Part shown: piece after piece, positions 6,379 to 13,971 of the stretch
Layout: every line of letters starts with the position of its first letter
How positions within the stretch are numbered: position 1 is the first letter of the stretch
Origin: Clostridia bacterium
GTDB lineage: Bacteria; Bacillota; Clostridia; Oscillospirales; CAG-272
Direction: 5' to 3'
Length of the DNA stretch: 35,469 nucleotides
NCBI GenBank assembly: GCA_017936565.1
Contig: JAGBFG010000035.1
Location: forward strand, 1-35,469
Translations under genes and position numbers: made by a program
The notes under the pieces: model-generated
What the model was told of the DNA's origin: nothing
Database searches by the model: none
Seen by the model: only the letters and a program-made list of their open reading frames with translations

Positions 6379-8598
6379 ATGGGTGAGCCTTCTTTTGCTT
6401 TGATTTCCGATATGCTTGATCTCTTGTCTTCCTTTGGAGACAGATACGATATAGAAAAAATAAAAAAGGCATATCTTCTGGCATGCCGCGCGCACGAGGG
6501 GCAGTTCCGCCAAAGCGGAGAGCCTTACATTACGCACCCCATTGCCGTTGCACAAAGCATCGTGGAGCTCGGGCTTGATACCGACTCGATTTGCGCCGCC
6601 TTCTTACACGATACCTTGGAGGATTGCCCCGAGGCGGTTACCCCCGCTCTTTTAACCGAGGAGTTTGGGGAGGACGTCTTTCTGATTGTGGACGGGGTCA
6701 CCAAAATTCTGCAAATCGAGGTGGAAAACCGAGAGGAGCAGCAGGTGGAAAGCATCCGCAAAATGATGCTGGCTACCTCAAAGGATATTCGTGTTATCAT
6801 CGTCAAGCTCTGTGACCGTTTGCATAATATGCGGACGCTCGGCGGCAAGAAAAATGAGGATAAGCAACGCTCCATCGCGGTGGAAACCATGCGTGTGTAT
6901 GCCCCTCTTGCGCACCGTCTGGGTATGCAAAGGTTAAAGCTTGAGCTTGAAAATCTTTCCTTGCTCTATTTAGACCCTATCGGATATGAGGAAGTCACCA
7001 AGGCGGTGGACGCTCGCTTCGGCAGAAGCCGTGACGTTTTGGTGGGTGCCCGCAAAAAAATTGAGGAAAAGTTAAAGGAATCCGTTGTCGGCTTCACGGT
7101 GACAGACCGTATCAAATCGGTTTACAGCCTGTACCGTAAAATCTATGAATTGGGAAAGCCATTTGAGGAAATCTTTGATTTTTACGCGCTTCGCATCATT
7201 GTCAATACGGTAGAGGAATGCTATACCGTTTTAGGTATGATTCACGAGCTGTTTTCTTCAATTCCTGGGCGCTTCAAGGATTATATCAACCGTCCGAAGC
7301 CCAATATGTACCGCTCCTTGCACACCACAGTCGTCAGCCGTGACGGCATTCCCTTTGAGGTGCAGATAAGAACCTACGAAATGCACAAAACGGCAGAGTT
7401 CGGTGTGGCTGCGCATTGGCGCTATAAGTCGGGCGAAAAGGGCAATCCCTATGTCGACGCCCAGCTTGCCTGGATTGCGCGCTTGATTGAGTCCGAAGAA
7501 AATATGGACGACCCCGATGAATATTTGCACTCCTTCAAGAAAAGCATTTTCGGAGAAGAAATTTTCGTATTTACGCCGAAGGGAGATATTATCACCCTTT
7601 CCCAAGGAGCGACGGTTATTGACTTTGCCTATGCCATTCATACAGAGGTCGGCAATAAAATGGTCGGGGCGAAAATAAACGGCGTCATCGTTCCCATTGA
7701 CCGCGTGCCTCAAACGGGAGACGTTATCGAAATTCTTACCCAGTCTAACCACGGTCCAAGCCGTGATTGGCTGAACGTGGTAACCACGTCCGAGGCGCGT
7801 AACAAGATCCGCCAATGGTTCAAACGGGAAAAGAAGAGTGAAAACATTGAGGTGGGAAAGGAAGCGGTGGCGCGGGAATTGCGCCGCTTGGGCCGCGCCT
7901 TTACTCCCGAGGAAACAGAAGAAATTATCCTTGCCGTTGCGCGCCGTGTCGGTATGCAGACGGCAGAGGATTTGTATAATACCATCGGATATGGCGGTAT
8001 GCCCGTTTCCCGTATCGCCGTTAAATTGCGGGATGAAAGCGCAAGAGTCTTGAAAAGCCAGCAGGATGCCGCCTTGCAAACGGAGCAGACGGATGCCGCT
8101 GTTTTGGCGGATTTCCAGGAAAATAAGCCCAAGCGGATCAAGAATAACGGCGGTATCGTCGTGGATGGCGCCACGGGCTGCTTGGTTAAGTTTGCCAAAT
8201 GCTGCACCCCCTTGCCGGGAGACGCGATTATCGGCTTTGTCACCAAGGGCTTTGGTGTTTCCATCCATAAAAGAAACTGTCCCAATGCGGTGAAGGGGGT
8301 AGAAAACCCCGAGCAGAAGGGGCGTTGGCTCTCTGCCTTTTGGGATAACCAAAGCGCATCCTCTCTCTATGAGGTTACCCTGTCGGTGCTGACGCAGGAT
8401 AAAATCGGCGCCTTGGCGGGTATTACCACGGCGCTTGCCGAGATGAAGGTGTCGGTGCTCTCCTTGTCCACGGCGCCCCCGAAGGACGACAAGGCGCTCA
8501 TCAGCATCACAGTCGGTTGCCGCGATGTTGCCCATTATAACACCATTGTTTCTCGCTTGCGCACGGTTAAGACGGTCATATCCGTCACCCGAAATTGA
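6379..8598 (+). CDS. rel: Bifunctional (p)ppGpp synthetase/hydrolase Rel
   Basis: This 739-residue long RSH protein both makes and degrades (p)ppGpp. The order is: HD hydrolase domain with ITHP near residue 53, LHDTLED near 76-82 and CDRLHNMRT; synthetase domain with YRSLHTTV near 311 and EVQIRTYEMH; TGS domain (about 392-455); a conserved CC motif, KCCTPLPGD, near 608; and a C-terminal ACT domain (about 665-739). The synthetase carries RFKD near residues 297-300. This basic RXKD form is typical of bifunctional enzymes, not the EXDD form of synthetase-only RelA. With the intact HD residues, both activities are expected. ATG 6379 has a strong AAGGAGAAGG site and lies 24 nt after recJ. Next is dtd, the usual neighbour in Firmicutes. 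Confidence 0.96.
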   Translation: MGEPSFALISDMLDLLSSFGDRYDIEKIKKAYLLACRAHEGQFRQSGEPYITHPIAVAQSIVELGLDTDSICAAFLHDTLEDCPEAVTPALLTEEFGEDVFLIVDGVTKILQIEVENREEQQVESIRKMMLATSKDIRVIIVKLCDRLHNMRTLGGKKNEDKQRSIAVETMRVYAPLAHRLGMQRLKLELENLSLLYLDPIGYEEVTKAVDARFGRSRDVLVGARKKIEEKLKESVVGFTVTDRIKSVYSLYRKIYELGKPFEEIFDFYALRIIVNTVEECYTVLGMIHELFSSIPGRFKDYINRPKPNMYRSLHTTVVSRDGIPFEVQIRTYEMHKTAEFGVAAHWRYKSGEKGNPYVDAQLAWIARLIESEENMDDPDEYLHSFKKSIFGEEIFVFTPKGDIITLSQGATVIDFAYAIHTEVGNKMVGAKINGVIVPIDRVPQTGDVIEILTQSNHGPSRDWLNVVTTSEARNKIRQWFKREKKSENIEVGKEAVARELRRLGRAFTPEETEEIILAVARRVGMQTAEDLYNTIGYGGMPVSRIAVKLRDESARVLKSQQDAALQTEQTDAAVLADFQENKPKRIKNNGGIVVDGATGCLVKFAKCCTPLPGDAIIGFVTKGFGVSIHKRNCPNAVKGVENPEQKGRWLSAFWDNQSASSLYEVTLSVLTQDKIGALAGITTALAEMKVSVLSLSTAPPKDDKALISITVGCRDVAHYNTIVSRLRTVKTVISVTRN

Positions 8599-8602
8599 TT
8601 GA

Positions 8603-8652
8603 AAAGGGAAGAACTTTGTTCCCTTTATGAATTTGCGCCGCCCTTGGCGGCG
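8603..8652 (+). other. Two stem-loops between rel and dtd
   Basis: An 8-bp stem AAAGGGAA/TTCCCTTT (8603-8610 with 8619-8626) is followed by a compact GC-rich hairpin CGCCGCC-ctt-GGCGGCG (8636-8652). The second ends only a few nucleotides before the dtd ribosome binding site (CGGAG, about 8656-8660). Neither is followed by a T-run, so they do not look like a terminator. RNA stability, processing or translational tuning are possible. Confidence 0.5.
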
Positions 8653-8667
8653 GAACGGAGATAGACA

Positions 8668-9129
8668 ATGAAAGCAGTTCTACAAAGAGTCAGCCGCGCC
8701 TCTGTTACGGCAGACGGCGTCCTTGCGGGAAGCGCGGGGAAGGGACTCTTGATTTTGTTGGGTGTGGGAAAAGAGGACACTGAGGAGGATGCGCTTCTGC
8801 TTGCCAATAAAATAGCGGCTTTTCGCATCTTTTCTGATGAAAACGGCAAAATGAATTTGTCCTTGAAGGACATTGGCGGGCAAGCCTTGGTGGTTTCCAA
8901 TTTTACCTTGTACGCCTCATATTCTCACGGCAACCGCCCCGACTTTTTGCAAAGCGCCCCGCCGAAGGAGGCAGAAAGGCTGTACGAGCATTTCGTTTCG
9001 CTGTTAAGAGAGCGCCTTGACTTTGTTGCCACAGGGGTCTTTGGCGCGGATATGCAAATTGATATGGGGGCTGACGGACCCGTTACGGTGATGATGGAGT
9101 CCTCGCTTTTGAAAAAGAAAAAAGGATAA
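8668..9129 (+). CDS. dtd: D-aminoacyl-tRNA deacylase Dtd
   Basis: Dtd hydrolyses the ester bond between a D-amino acid (or glycine mischarged on tRNA-Ala) and its tRNA. The 153-residue length and the N-terminus MKAVLQRVSRASV are typical. The two active-site motifs are recognisable with small changes. The SQxTL motif reads SNFTLYA (about residues 81-87), replacing the usual Gln with Asn. The GP motif is ADGPVTV near residue 136. The segment GNRPDFLQSAPP also matches the family. The gene sits 69 nt after rel, a common arrangement. ATG 8668 follows a CGGAG site. Confidence 0.93.
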   Translation: MKAVLQRVSRASVTADGVLAGSAGKGLLILLGVGKEDTEEDALLLANKIAAFRIFSDENGKMNLSLKDIGGQALVVSNFTLYASYSHGNRPDFLQSAPPKEAERLYEHFVSLLRERLDFVATGVFGADMQIDMGADGPVTVMMESSLLKKKKG

Positions 9130-9153
9130 AACGACTTAAAGAAGGACAAGCCT

Positions 9154-10662
9154 ATGATATTACGCATCCGTGGAACAGATATGCAATATTACGTGCAAAC
9201 ACTCTGTTTGATTTTCTTTCCCGGCGCTCATTTTTCCGAGTCGGAGAAGCCGGGCCCCGAGGTGCCTGAAATAGAAGTTTCAGTGCAGAAAAACGAAGAA
9301 ACCTATATGGTGTATACCTCTATGAAATTGGGGGCTAAATTTGTGGAAGCCACAGGAAGCGCCATTCCCACAGAGGACATCAAGAACCCGAAAAGACTTG
9401 AAAAAATCGCCATTGGACGCGCCATTTTCAGCGCGGGTAAGGCACTTTTGGGATACACGAATGCCTGGGGAATTCTGACGGGTGTGCGACCTGCCAAGGT
9501 AGCAAACGAAATCATCAGAGCGGGAGCAGGCGTGCAAAAAACAAGGCGTATTTTACGGGATGAATATTTCTTAAATCCCAAAAAAGCCGCCCTTGTGGTG
9601 TCTGTCGCCACTACGGAAAACCGTGTTCTTAAAAAGCTGCCCGACAATTTGTGCAGCGTCTATATTTCCATTCCTTTTTGTCCTTCCAGATGCGCCTACT
9701 GCTCCTTCATCTCTTATGCGGGCGAAAAGCTGTTGCCGCTTTTAGAGTCTTATTTAGAGGAATTAGAGGTTGACATTCGCAATACCTTTTCTATTATAAG
9801 GAAGCGCGGGCTTAAAGTTGCAACCGTTTATATCGGCGGCGGAACGCCAACGGTGCTTGACGAAAAGCAGTTAGCTGCCCTTCTTTCCGTCGTTTGCGAG
9901 TGCGTTGACGTTTCATCCCTGATGGAGTTCACCTTGGAGGCGGGAAGACCCGACACCATCACCGAGGAAAAATTGAGCATTGCCTATGCCCACGGTGTAA
10001 CACGGGTCAGCGTCAATCCGCAGACGCTGAACGAGAACGTCTTGAAGGCGATTGGAAGGCGCCACACCGTCGCGGATTTTTACCGCGCTTATGATTTGGC
10101 GGCAAAATCGGGTATTCGTGACATCAATGTGGATTTAATAGCAGGACTGACGGGCGACAGCTTTGCGGGCTTTTCGCAAACCCTTGACCGCGTTTTAGAG
10201 CTTTCCCCCTCTAATTTGACCGTACATACCTTTGCGGTAAAGCGCGCCTCGAATATTTTACGTGAGAATAGCCAGGTCTATTCTATCGTAGGGGGCGACG
10301 TGACCAAGAGCATTGAATATTCCCAGCTGCGCACCAAAAGCGCAGGGTATATTCCGTATTATATGTATCGCCAGAAGAATACCGTCGGTAACCAGGAAAA
10401 CGTGGGCTATGCCAAGGAGGGCAGAGAGTCCTATTACAACATTTTTATGATGGAGGAAATTCATACCATTTTCGGTGTGGGAGCCGGCGCTGTCACGAAA
10501 TTAATTCGCCATGATAAAAATGGAAAACAACAAATTCAGCGTATATTTACCCCGAAATATCCATATGAATATTTACGGGACGCAGAGGTGCTCCGAAACG
10601 GTAACTTGGAAAAGCCCTCTTTTGAAGAGCGTGTGAATATCTTTTTCGACCAAGAAGCCTGA
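9154..10662 (+). CDS. hemZ: Radical SAM coproporphyrinogen dehydrogenase-like HemZ
   Basis: This 502-residue HemN/HemZ-family radical SAM protein has its 4Fe-4S cluster cysteines in the CX3CX2C motif (Cys176, Cys180, Cys183, within PFCPSRCAYCSF). They are followed by the GGGTPTVL SAM-binding segment, the NPQTLNE motif and the DVNLI/GLTGD-like region seen in HemN-type proteins. The long N-terminal extension of about 170 residues before the radical SAM core is characteristic of HemZ. HemZ in Bacillus is tied to oxygen-independent haem synthesis. In Clostridia without a haem pathway the real substrate is unclear, and no other haem genes are in the window. ATG 9154 has a GAAGGA site and lies 24 nt after dtd. 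Confidence 0.88.
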   Translation: MILRIRGTDMQYYVQTLCLIFFPGAHFSESEKPGPEVPEIEVSVQKNEETYMVYTSMKLGAKFVEATGSAIPTEDIKNPKRLEKIAIGRAIFSAGKALLGYTNAWGILTGVRPAKVANEIIRAGAGVQKTRRILRDEYFLNPKKAALVVSVATTENRVLKKLPDNLCSVYISIPFCPSRCAYCSFISYAGEKLLPLLESYLEELEVDIRNTFSIIRKRGLKVATVYIGGGTPTVLDEKQLAALLSVVCECVDVSSLMEFTLEAGRPDTITEEKLSIAYAHGVTRVSVNPQTLNENVLKAIGRRHTVADFYRAYDLAAKSGIRDINVDLIAGLTGDSFAGFSQTLDRVLELSPSNLTVHTFAVKRASNILRENSQVYSIVGGDVTKSIEYSQLRTKSAGYIPYYMYRQKNTVGNQENVGYAKEGRESYYNIFMMEEIHTIFGVGAGAVTKLIRHDKNGKQQIQRIFTPKYPYEYLRDAEVLRNGNLEKPSFEERVNIFFDQEA

Positions 10663-10667
10663 CTTTT

Positions 10668-10695
10668 CGCCGTCCCTATTTCATAAAGGACGGTG
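10668..10695 (+). other. Stem-loop overlapping the ribosome binding site of the flippase gene
   Basis: CGCCGTCC (10668-10675) can pair with GGACGGTG (10688-10695, one G-T pair) around a 12-nt loop. The Shine-Dalgarno AAAGGA (10685-10690) lies partly inside the 3' arm, and the ATG is at 10701. There is no T-run, so a terminator is unlikely; the fold could limit translation of the downstream gene. Confidence 0.5.
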
Positions 10696-10700
10696 AACAT

Positions 10701-12335
10701 ATGCAAACGCAAGCCATCGATAAGGAACGGAAGCTTTTATGCTCCGGCGTTTTGGTGCTGACAGCGGCAAATTTGCTTGTAAAGGTGCTGGGCTTTCTTT
10801 ATAAGGTGCCCTTAAATGCTCTCTTGGGCGACGAGATGGCAAACATCAATGCCGCTTACGCCATTTATACAGTGCTTTTCACCATATCAACGGCGGGGAT
10901 ACCCTCCGCCGTTGCCCTTTTAATATCATCCGCGCGCGCAAAAGGACGATACGAGAAAATAGACGAAATTTTAGAGGTTTCGCTCTCGGTTCTGTTGGGG
11001 TGCGGATTTTTTCTTTCTGTTTTGCTGCTTGCCCTTGCGCGCCCGCTCTCGCTTTGGAATTCGGGGGGAGACTCCTTCCTTTGCCTGCTTGCCATTTCCC
11101 CCGCTCTTTTTTTCGTTGCCGCTTCAAGCGTCTTCCGCGGCTATTTTCAAGGCTTTCAGCAGATGACACCCACCGCCGTTTCCGAGCTTATAGAGGCCGG
11201 CGGAAAAACGGTGTTCGGTGTTGCCTTCGTTATTTTGGGTATGTGGGGCTTTGGGCTATCCCAAGGGATTTCCGCCGCCCTTTCCATTGGGGGGATTACG
11301 CTTGGCATTGCGCTTGGCACGCTGTATTTGTTCATCCATTATTTGCGCAGTAAAAGAAAAAATCTTCTCTTCGTTTCTTCGCCCGCGTCTAAAAGAAAAG
11401 GGAAGGACAAAACGAAAAAAACGGTTTTGTCCGCCTTGCTCTCGGTTGCCTTGCCTATTGCCCTGACGTCCGCTATGATGAACCTGTCAAACCTTGTGGA
11501 CGCGCAATGTATGCGCCCCTTGCTTTCTTTGTATTACGGAGACGCCGGCGTTGCCAAAAGTATTTATTCCGACTATTCAACAGGGGCGTTGACCCTTTAT
11601 AATATGCCGGGCGTTTTGATTTACCCCATCGCCTCTGCCATCGTGCCCTATATCTCGGCTTCTCTGGCAAGAGGACAAAGGGGCGTGGCGATAAAAACCG
11701 TGCGCTCTGCCTTTCGCGTGGCAAGTCTTATAGCTATGCCGGCTTCTCTTGGAATGAGCCTTCTCGCCTCTCCCATTTTGCGCTTGGTGTTCGGAACGGA
11801 TGCCGATATGGCAGAAAACACGGGTGGCCTTTTGTCCGTTTTGGCGATAGCGGTGTTCTTCGTGGCGCTTTTAACCGTGAGTAACGCCACGCTGCAAGCG
11901 ATAGGAAAATCCAAAAAGCCTCTGATTTCCGTCGCTGTTGGGCTTTGCGTCAAGGTGCTCACGTCCGTGCTTCTTACTGCCCGTATCGGCGCTGTTGCCG
12001 CTCCTATTGGTACGGTGCTTTTCTTCGTTTCCGTTGTCAGCATCAATCTGTATTTTCTCAAAAAGGAATTTTCCTTTTCTCTTGCGCTCGGAGAAACCTT
12101 TTTCCGCCCCTTTTTTACCTCGCTTTGCGCGGTGCTTGGGGCAGGGGTTTGCTTCTATGCCCTATATCCCATACTCGGCAATCATCTATCGGTTTTGTTT
12201 GCCGTTGCTGTCGCCGTTTTGCTCTATGTTCCCTTGATTTTCCTGTTTCGCTGCGTGGGAAAAGAGGACCTTCGTCTTTTGCCCTTTGGAAGAAAAATGC
12301 AGGCGCTTGCGCGCAAAAAGAAAAAATTTGGGTGA
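10701..12335 (+). CDS. SpoVB/MurJ-type polysaccharide flippase
   Basis: This 544-residue polytopic membrane protein of the MOP flippase superfamily (polysaccharide transport family) has about 14 hydrophobic segments across its whole length. The N-terminal pattern, SGVLVLTAANLLVKVLGFLY then AGIPSAVALLIS, is characteristic of SpoVB and related lipid II or polysaccharide flippases in Firmicutes. Such proteins move lipid-linked cell-wall precursors across the membrane, and SpoVB itself works in spore cortex synthesis. SpoVB is the likely assignment because yabP/yabQ follow. A vegetative MurJ-like or teichoic-acid role cannot be excluded. It appears to be the last gene of the cdaA run: a new promoter lies within about 70 nt of its stop, although no clear terminator separates them. 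Confidence 0.8.
   Translation: MQTQAIDKERKLLCSGVLVLTAANLLVKVLGFLYKVPLNALLGDEMANINAAYAIYTVLFTISTAGIPSAVALLISSARAKGRYEKIDEILEVSLSVLLGCGFFLSVLLLALARPLSLWNSGGDSFLCLLAISPALFFVAASSVFRGYFQGFQQMTPTAVSELIEAGGKTVFGVAFVILGMWGFGLSQGISAALSIGGITLGIALGTLYLFIHYLRSKRKNLLFVSSPASKRKGKDKTKKTVLSALLSVALPIALTSAMMNLSNLVDAQCMRPLLSLYYGDAGVAKSIYSDYSTGALTLYNMPGVLIYPIASAIVPYISASLARGQRGVAIKTVRSAFRVASLIAMPASLGMSLLASPILRLVFGTDADMAENTGGLLSVLAIAVFFVALLTVSNATLQAIGKSKKPLISVAVGLCVKVLTSVLLTARIGAVAAPIGTVLFFVSVVSINLYFLKKEFSFSLALGETFFRPFFTSLCAVLGAGVCFYALYPILGNHLSVLFAVAVAVLLYVPLIFLFRCVGKEDLRLLPFGRKMQALARKKKKFG
12306..12324 (+). repeat. 19-nt direct repeat, copy 1 (end of flippase gene)
   Basis: CTTGCGCGCAAAAAGAAAA occurs here and again at 13903-13921 near the end of yabQ. 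Both copies are in frame and encode Leu-Ala-Arg-Lys-Lys-Lys at the basic C-terminus of a membrane protein. Confidence 0.6.
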
Positions 12336-12403
12336 TTTTGATAAAATTTTGCCTAAAAAGTCAAAAAAAATGTAAAAAAAGTATATTTTTTGTGAAAAAA
12401 CAC

Positions 12404-12432
12404 TTGATTTTTTGTATAAATAGTGCTACAAT
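12404..12432 (+). promoter_or_regulatory. Sigma-A promoter of the hup-rqcP-yabPQ-glg run
   Basis: TTGATT (12404-12409) and TACAAT (12427-12432) are separated by 17 nt in an AT-rich region, about 40 nt upstream of the HU start codon. No other equally good promoter was seen between here and the terminator at about 24040. Confidence 0.78.
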
Positions 12433-12473
12433 AAGCATGGAAGTCAATAAAATTTAGAAAGGTGGTACTCCCC

Positions 12474-12749
12474 ATGAACAAGACTCAATTGGTTGATGTT
12501 GTTGCAAAGGCAACAGAACTCAAAAAGAAAGATGCAGATGCAGCAGTTAGCGCTGTTCTTGAAGCAATCGCTTCCGCGCTTGCTGACGGTGACAAGGTTC
12601 AGGTTGTTGGCTTTGGCACGTTTGAAGTGAAGGAAAGAGCCGCAAGAGAAGGTCACAATCCTTTCAACGGCGAAAAGATTATGATTCCCGCTTCCAAGAC
12701 TGTTTCTTTTTCCGCAAGCAAGGCTTTGAAGGGTCGTTTGAACGGCTAA
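12474..12749 (+). CDS. hup: DNA-binding protein HU
   Basis: This 91-residue nucleoid protein of the HU/IHF family acts as a homodimer that bends DNA. It begins MNKTQLVDVVA, has the conserved GFGTFEVKERAAREGHNP strand region and the IPASKTVSFSASKALK C-terminal arm return. The NPFNGEKI tip keeps the intercalating proline (Asn-Pro). ATG 12474 has AAAGGTGG at 12458-12465 as ribosome binding site; the in-frame GTG at 12462 would destroy that spacing. In Firmicutes hup commonly precedes rqcP-yabP-yabQ, as here. Confidence 0.95.
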   Translation: MNKTQLVDVVAKATELKKKDADAAVSAVLEAIASALADGDKVQVVGFGTFEVKERAAREGHNPFNGEKIMIPASKTVSFSASKALKGRLNG

Positions 12750-12755
12750 TGTTTT

Positions 12756-13004
12756 ATGCGTCTTGATAAGTTCTTAAAGGTATCAAGAATTATTAAGCGT
12801 CGTACCGTCGCCAATGAGGCTTGCGATGCCTCGCACGTAACGGTGAACGGGAGGGTAGCAAAAGCGTCCCTTGATGTAAAAGAGGGGGATGTTATTTCGG
12901 TTGCCTTCGGTCAAAAAACCTTGACCTTTCGCGTGAAATCCTTGAAGGAAAGTATACGCAAAGAGGATGCCGTTTTTATGTATGAGGTCATAGAAGAGGC
13001 ATAA
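12756..13004 (+). CDS. rqcP: S4-domain RNA-binding protein RqcP (YabO)
   Basis: This 82-residue protein is essentially one S4 RNA-binding domain (MRLDKFLKVSRIIKRRTVANEAC, then VNGRVAKASLDVKEGDVI). RqcP/Hsp15-like proteins bind stalled 50S subunits and, with RqcH, support alanine tailing in ribosome quality control. Length and position between hup and yabP match the Bacillus/Clostridia order. The start is 7 nt after the HU stop with only a weak Shine-Dalgarno, so translation may be partly coupled to HU. Confidence 0.92.
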   Translation: MRLDKFLKVSRIIKRRTVANEACDASHVTVNGRVAKASLDVKEGDVISVAFGQKTLTFRVKSLKESIRKEDAVFMYEVIEEA

Positions 13005-13054
13005 ACACTCCCTGCCTTGCATACAGTGAAGTATCAAGGGAAAGGGGAATGCTT

Positions 13055-13333
13055 ATGCAACAATCAACGGAAATCTCCAAAAATCACGGGCTGACTTTGA
13101 CAAACCGTTCAGCAATGGCTGTCACGGGAGTGGAGGATGTGTCGGGATTTGATGAAACGGCTATCACATGCAGAACTACTCTTGGTGATTTAATCATTGA
13201 GGGTAGTTCTTTGCATATTGTAGGCTTTTCGGCAGAAAAGGGCGAGCTTGCCGTGACAGGAACGATAACGGCGCTTTTTTATGATGAGGGCAAGGAGAGG
13301 GGCGGTCTGTTTCGCCGTTTGGGGCGCAAATGA
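13055..13333 (+). CDS. yabP: Sporulation protein YabP
   Basis: This 92-residue protein of the YabP/YqfC family has the typical pattern NHGLTLTNRSAMAVTGVEDVSGFDE followed by TTLGDLIIEGSSLHIVGF. YabP is made in sporulating cells and acts in spore coat or cortex assembly; its biochemical role is unknown. ATG 13055 is chosen because AAAGGGG at 13041-13047 is correctly spaced; the ATG at 13049 would leave almost no spacing. Its stop overlaps the start of yabQ (ATGA at 13330-13333). Confidence 0.9.
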   Translation: MQQSTEISKNHGLTLTNRSAMAVTGVEDVSGFDETAITCRTTLGDLIIEGSSLHIVGFSAEKGELAVTGTITALFYDEGKERGGLFRRLGRK

Positions 13334-13971
13334 CAGTTTCTATGCAAGCCGAGGCTCTGCTTTTCTTGCTGTCCTTGCTGTTCGGGGCGCTCATGGGCGC
13401 GCTTTATAGCCTTTTGCGTATCTCCCGTATGCTTTTAGGGGTGCGGTACGCGGGTGTTTTGGGAGAATTTAAGGGAATATCCCTGCCCCTTATAGCAGAT
13501 AAAGCGGCAAAGCGGTATTCCCAAAAAAGAAAAGCAGGGCTTTTGTTCGTTCCCATTCTTTTAGGCGATATATTCTATTTTTTACTTGCTGCCTTAGGGT
13601 ATCTTGCGCTTCTTTACGGCGCGCATAACGGCGTTTTTCGCCTTCATTCTCTTTTGGCAGCAGCGCTTGGTTTTATTTTGTTTGATTTTACAGCGGGAAG
13701 GCTTATACTGTCGTTTTCCGCTTATATTCTCTTTGGGCTGTACGCCCTTTGGGATTATATTTGTTATTTCCTTCTCTCTCCGCTTTTTCGCTTGGGAAAA
13801 AGAGGCGCAAGACTCTTTCTTTCTGTTGGAAAAAAATGCGGGGACGGCGTTTGGCATATCTTTTTGCAAGCGGTCAATACTGTTTATCAGCCGCTATCGC
13901 GCCTTGCGCGCAAAAAGAAAATACATAAATTGCTAAATGGAGCGTTAACCTATGAAAACAATCAAAAATGA
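13330..13971 (+). CDS. yabQ: Sporulation membrane protein YabQ
   Basis: This 213-residue membrane protein has hydrophobic segments near residues 8-27, 75-95, 100-118 and 125-150, then a basic C-terminal tail. The N-terminal pattern QAEALLFLLSLLFGALMGALYSLLRISR is the YabQ signature. YabQ is needed for spore cortex formation in Bacillus. It is translationally coupled to yabP through ATGA. Its last seven codons overlap the start of glgB by 20 nt. The usual next gene, divIC (septum-formation initiator), is absent here. Confidence 0.9.
   Translation: MTVSMQAEALLFLLSLLFGALMGALYSLLRISRMLLGVRYAGVLGEFKGISLPLIADKAAKRYSQKRKAGLLFVPILLGDIFYFLLAALGYLALLYGAHNGVFRLHSLLAAALGFILFDFTAGRLILSFSAYILFGLYALWDYICYFLLSPLFRLGKRGARLFLSVGKKCGDGVWHIFLQAVNTVYQPLSRLARKKKIHKLLNGALTYENNQK
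13903..13921 (+). repeat. 19-nt direct repeat, copy 2 (end of yabQ)
   Basis: Exact match to 12306-12324, again encoding Leu-Ala-Arg-Lys-Lys-Lys after the last membrane segment. Confidence 0.6.

Noticed and set aside
7258-8535. 425-codon frame antisense to rel
   Set aside because: Codon-bias shadow. rel has full domain conservation on the plus strand, and the antisense product resembles no family.
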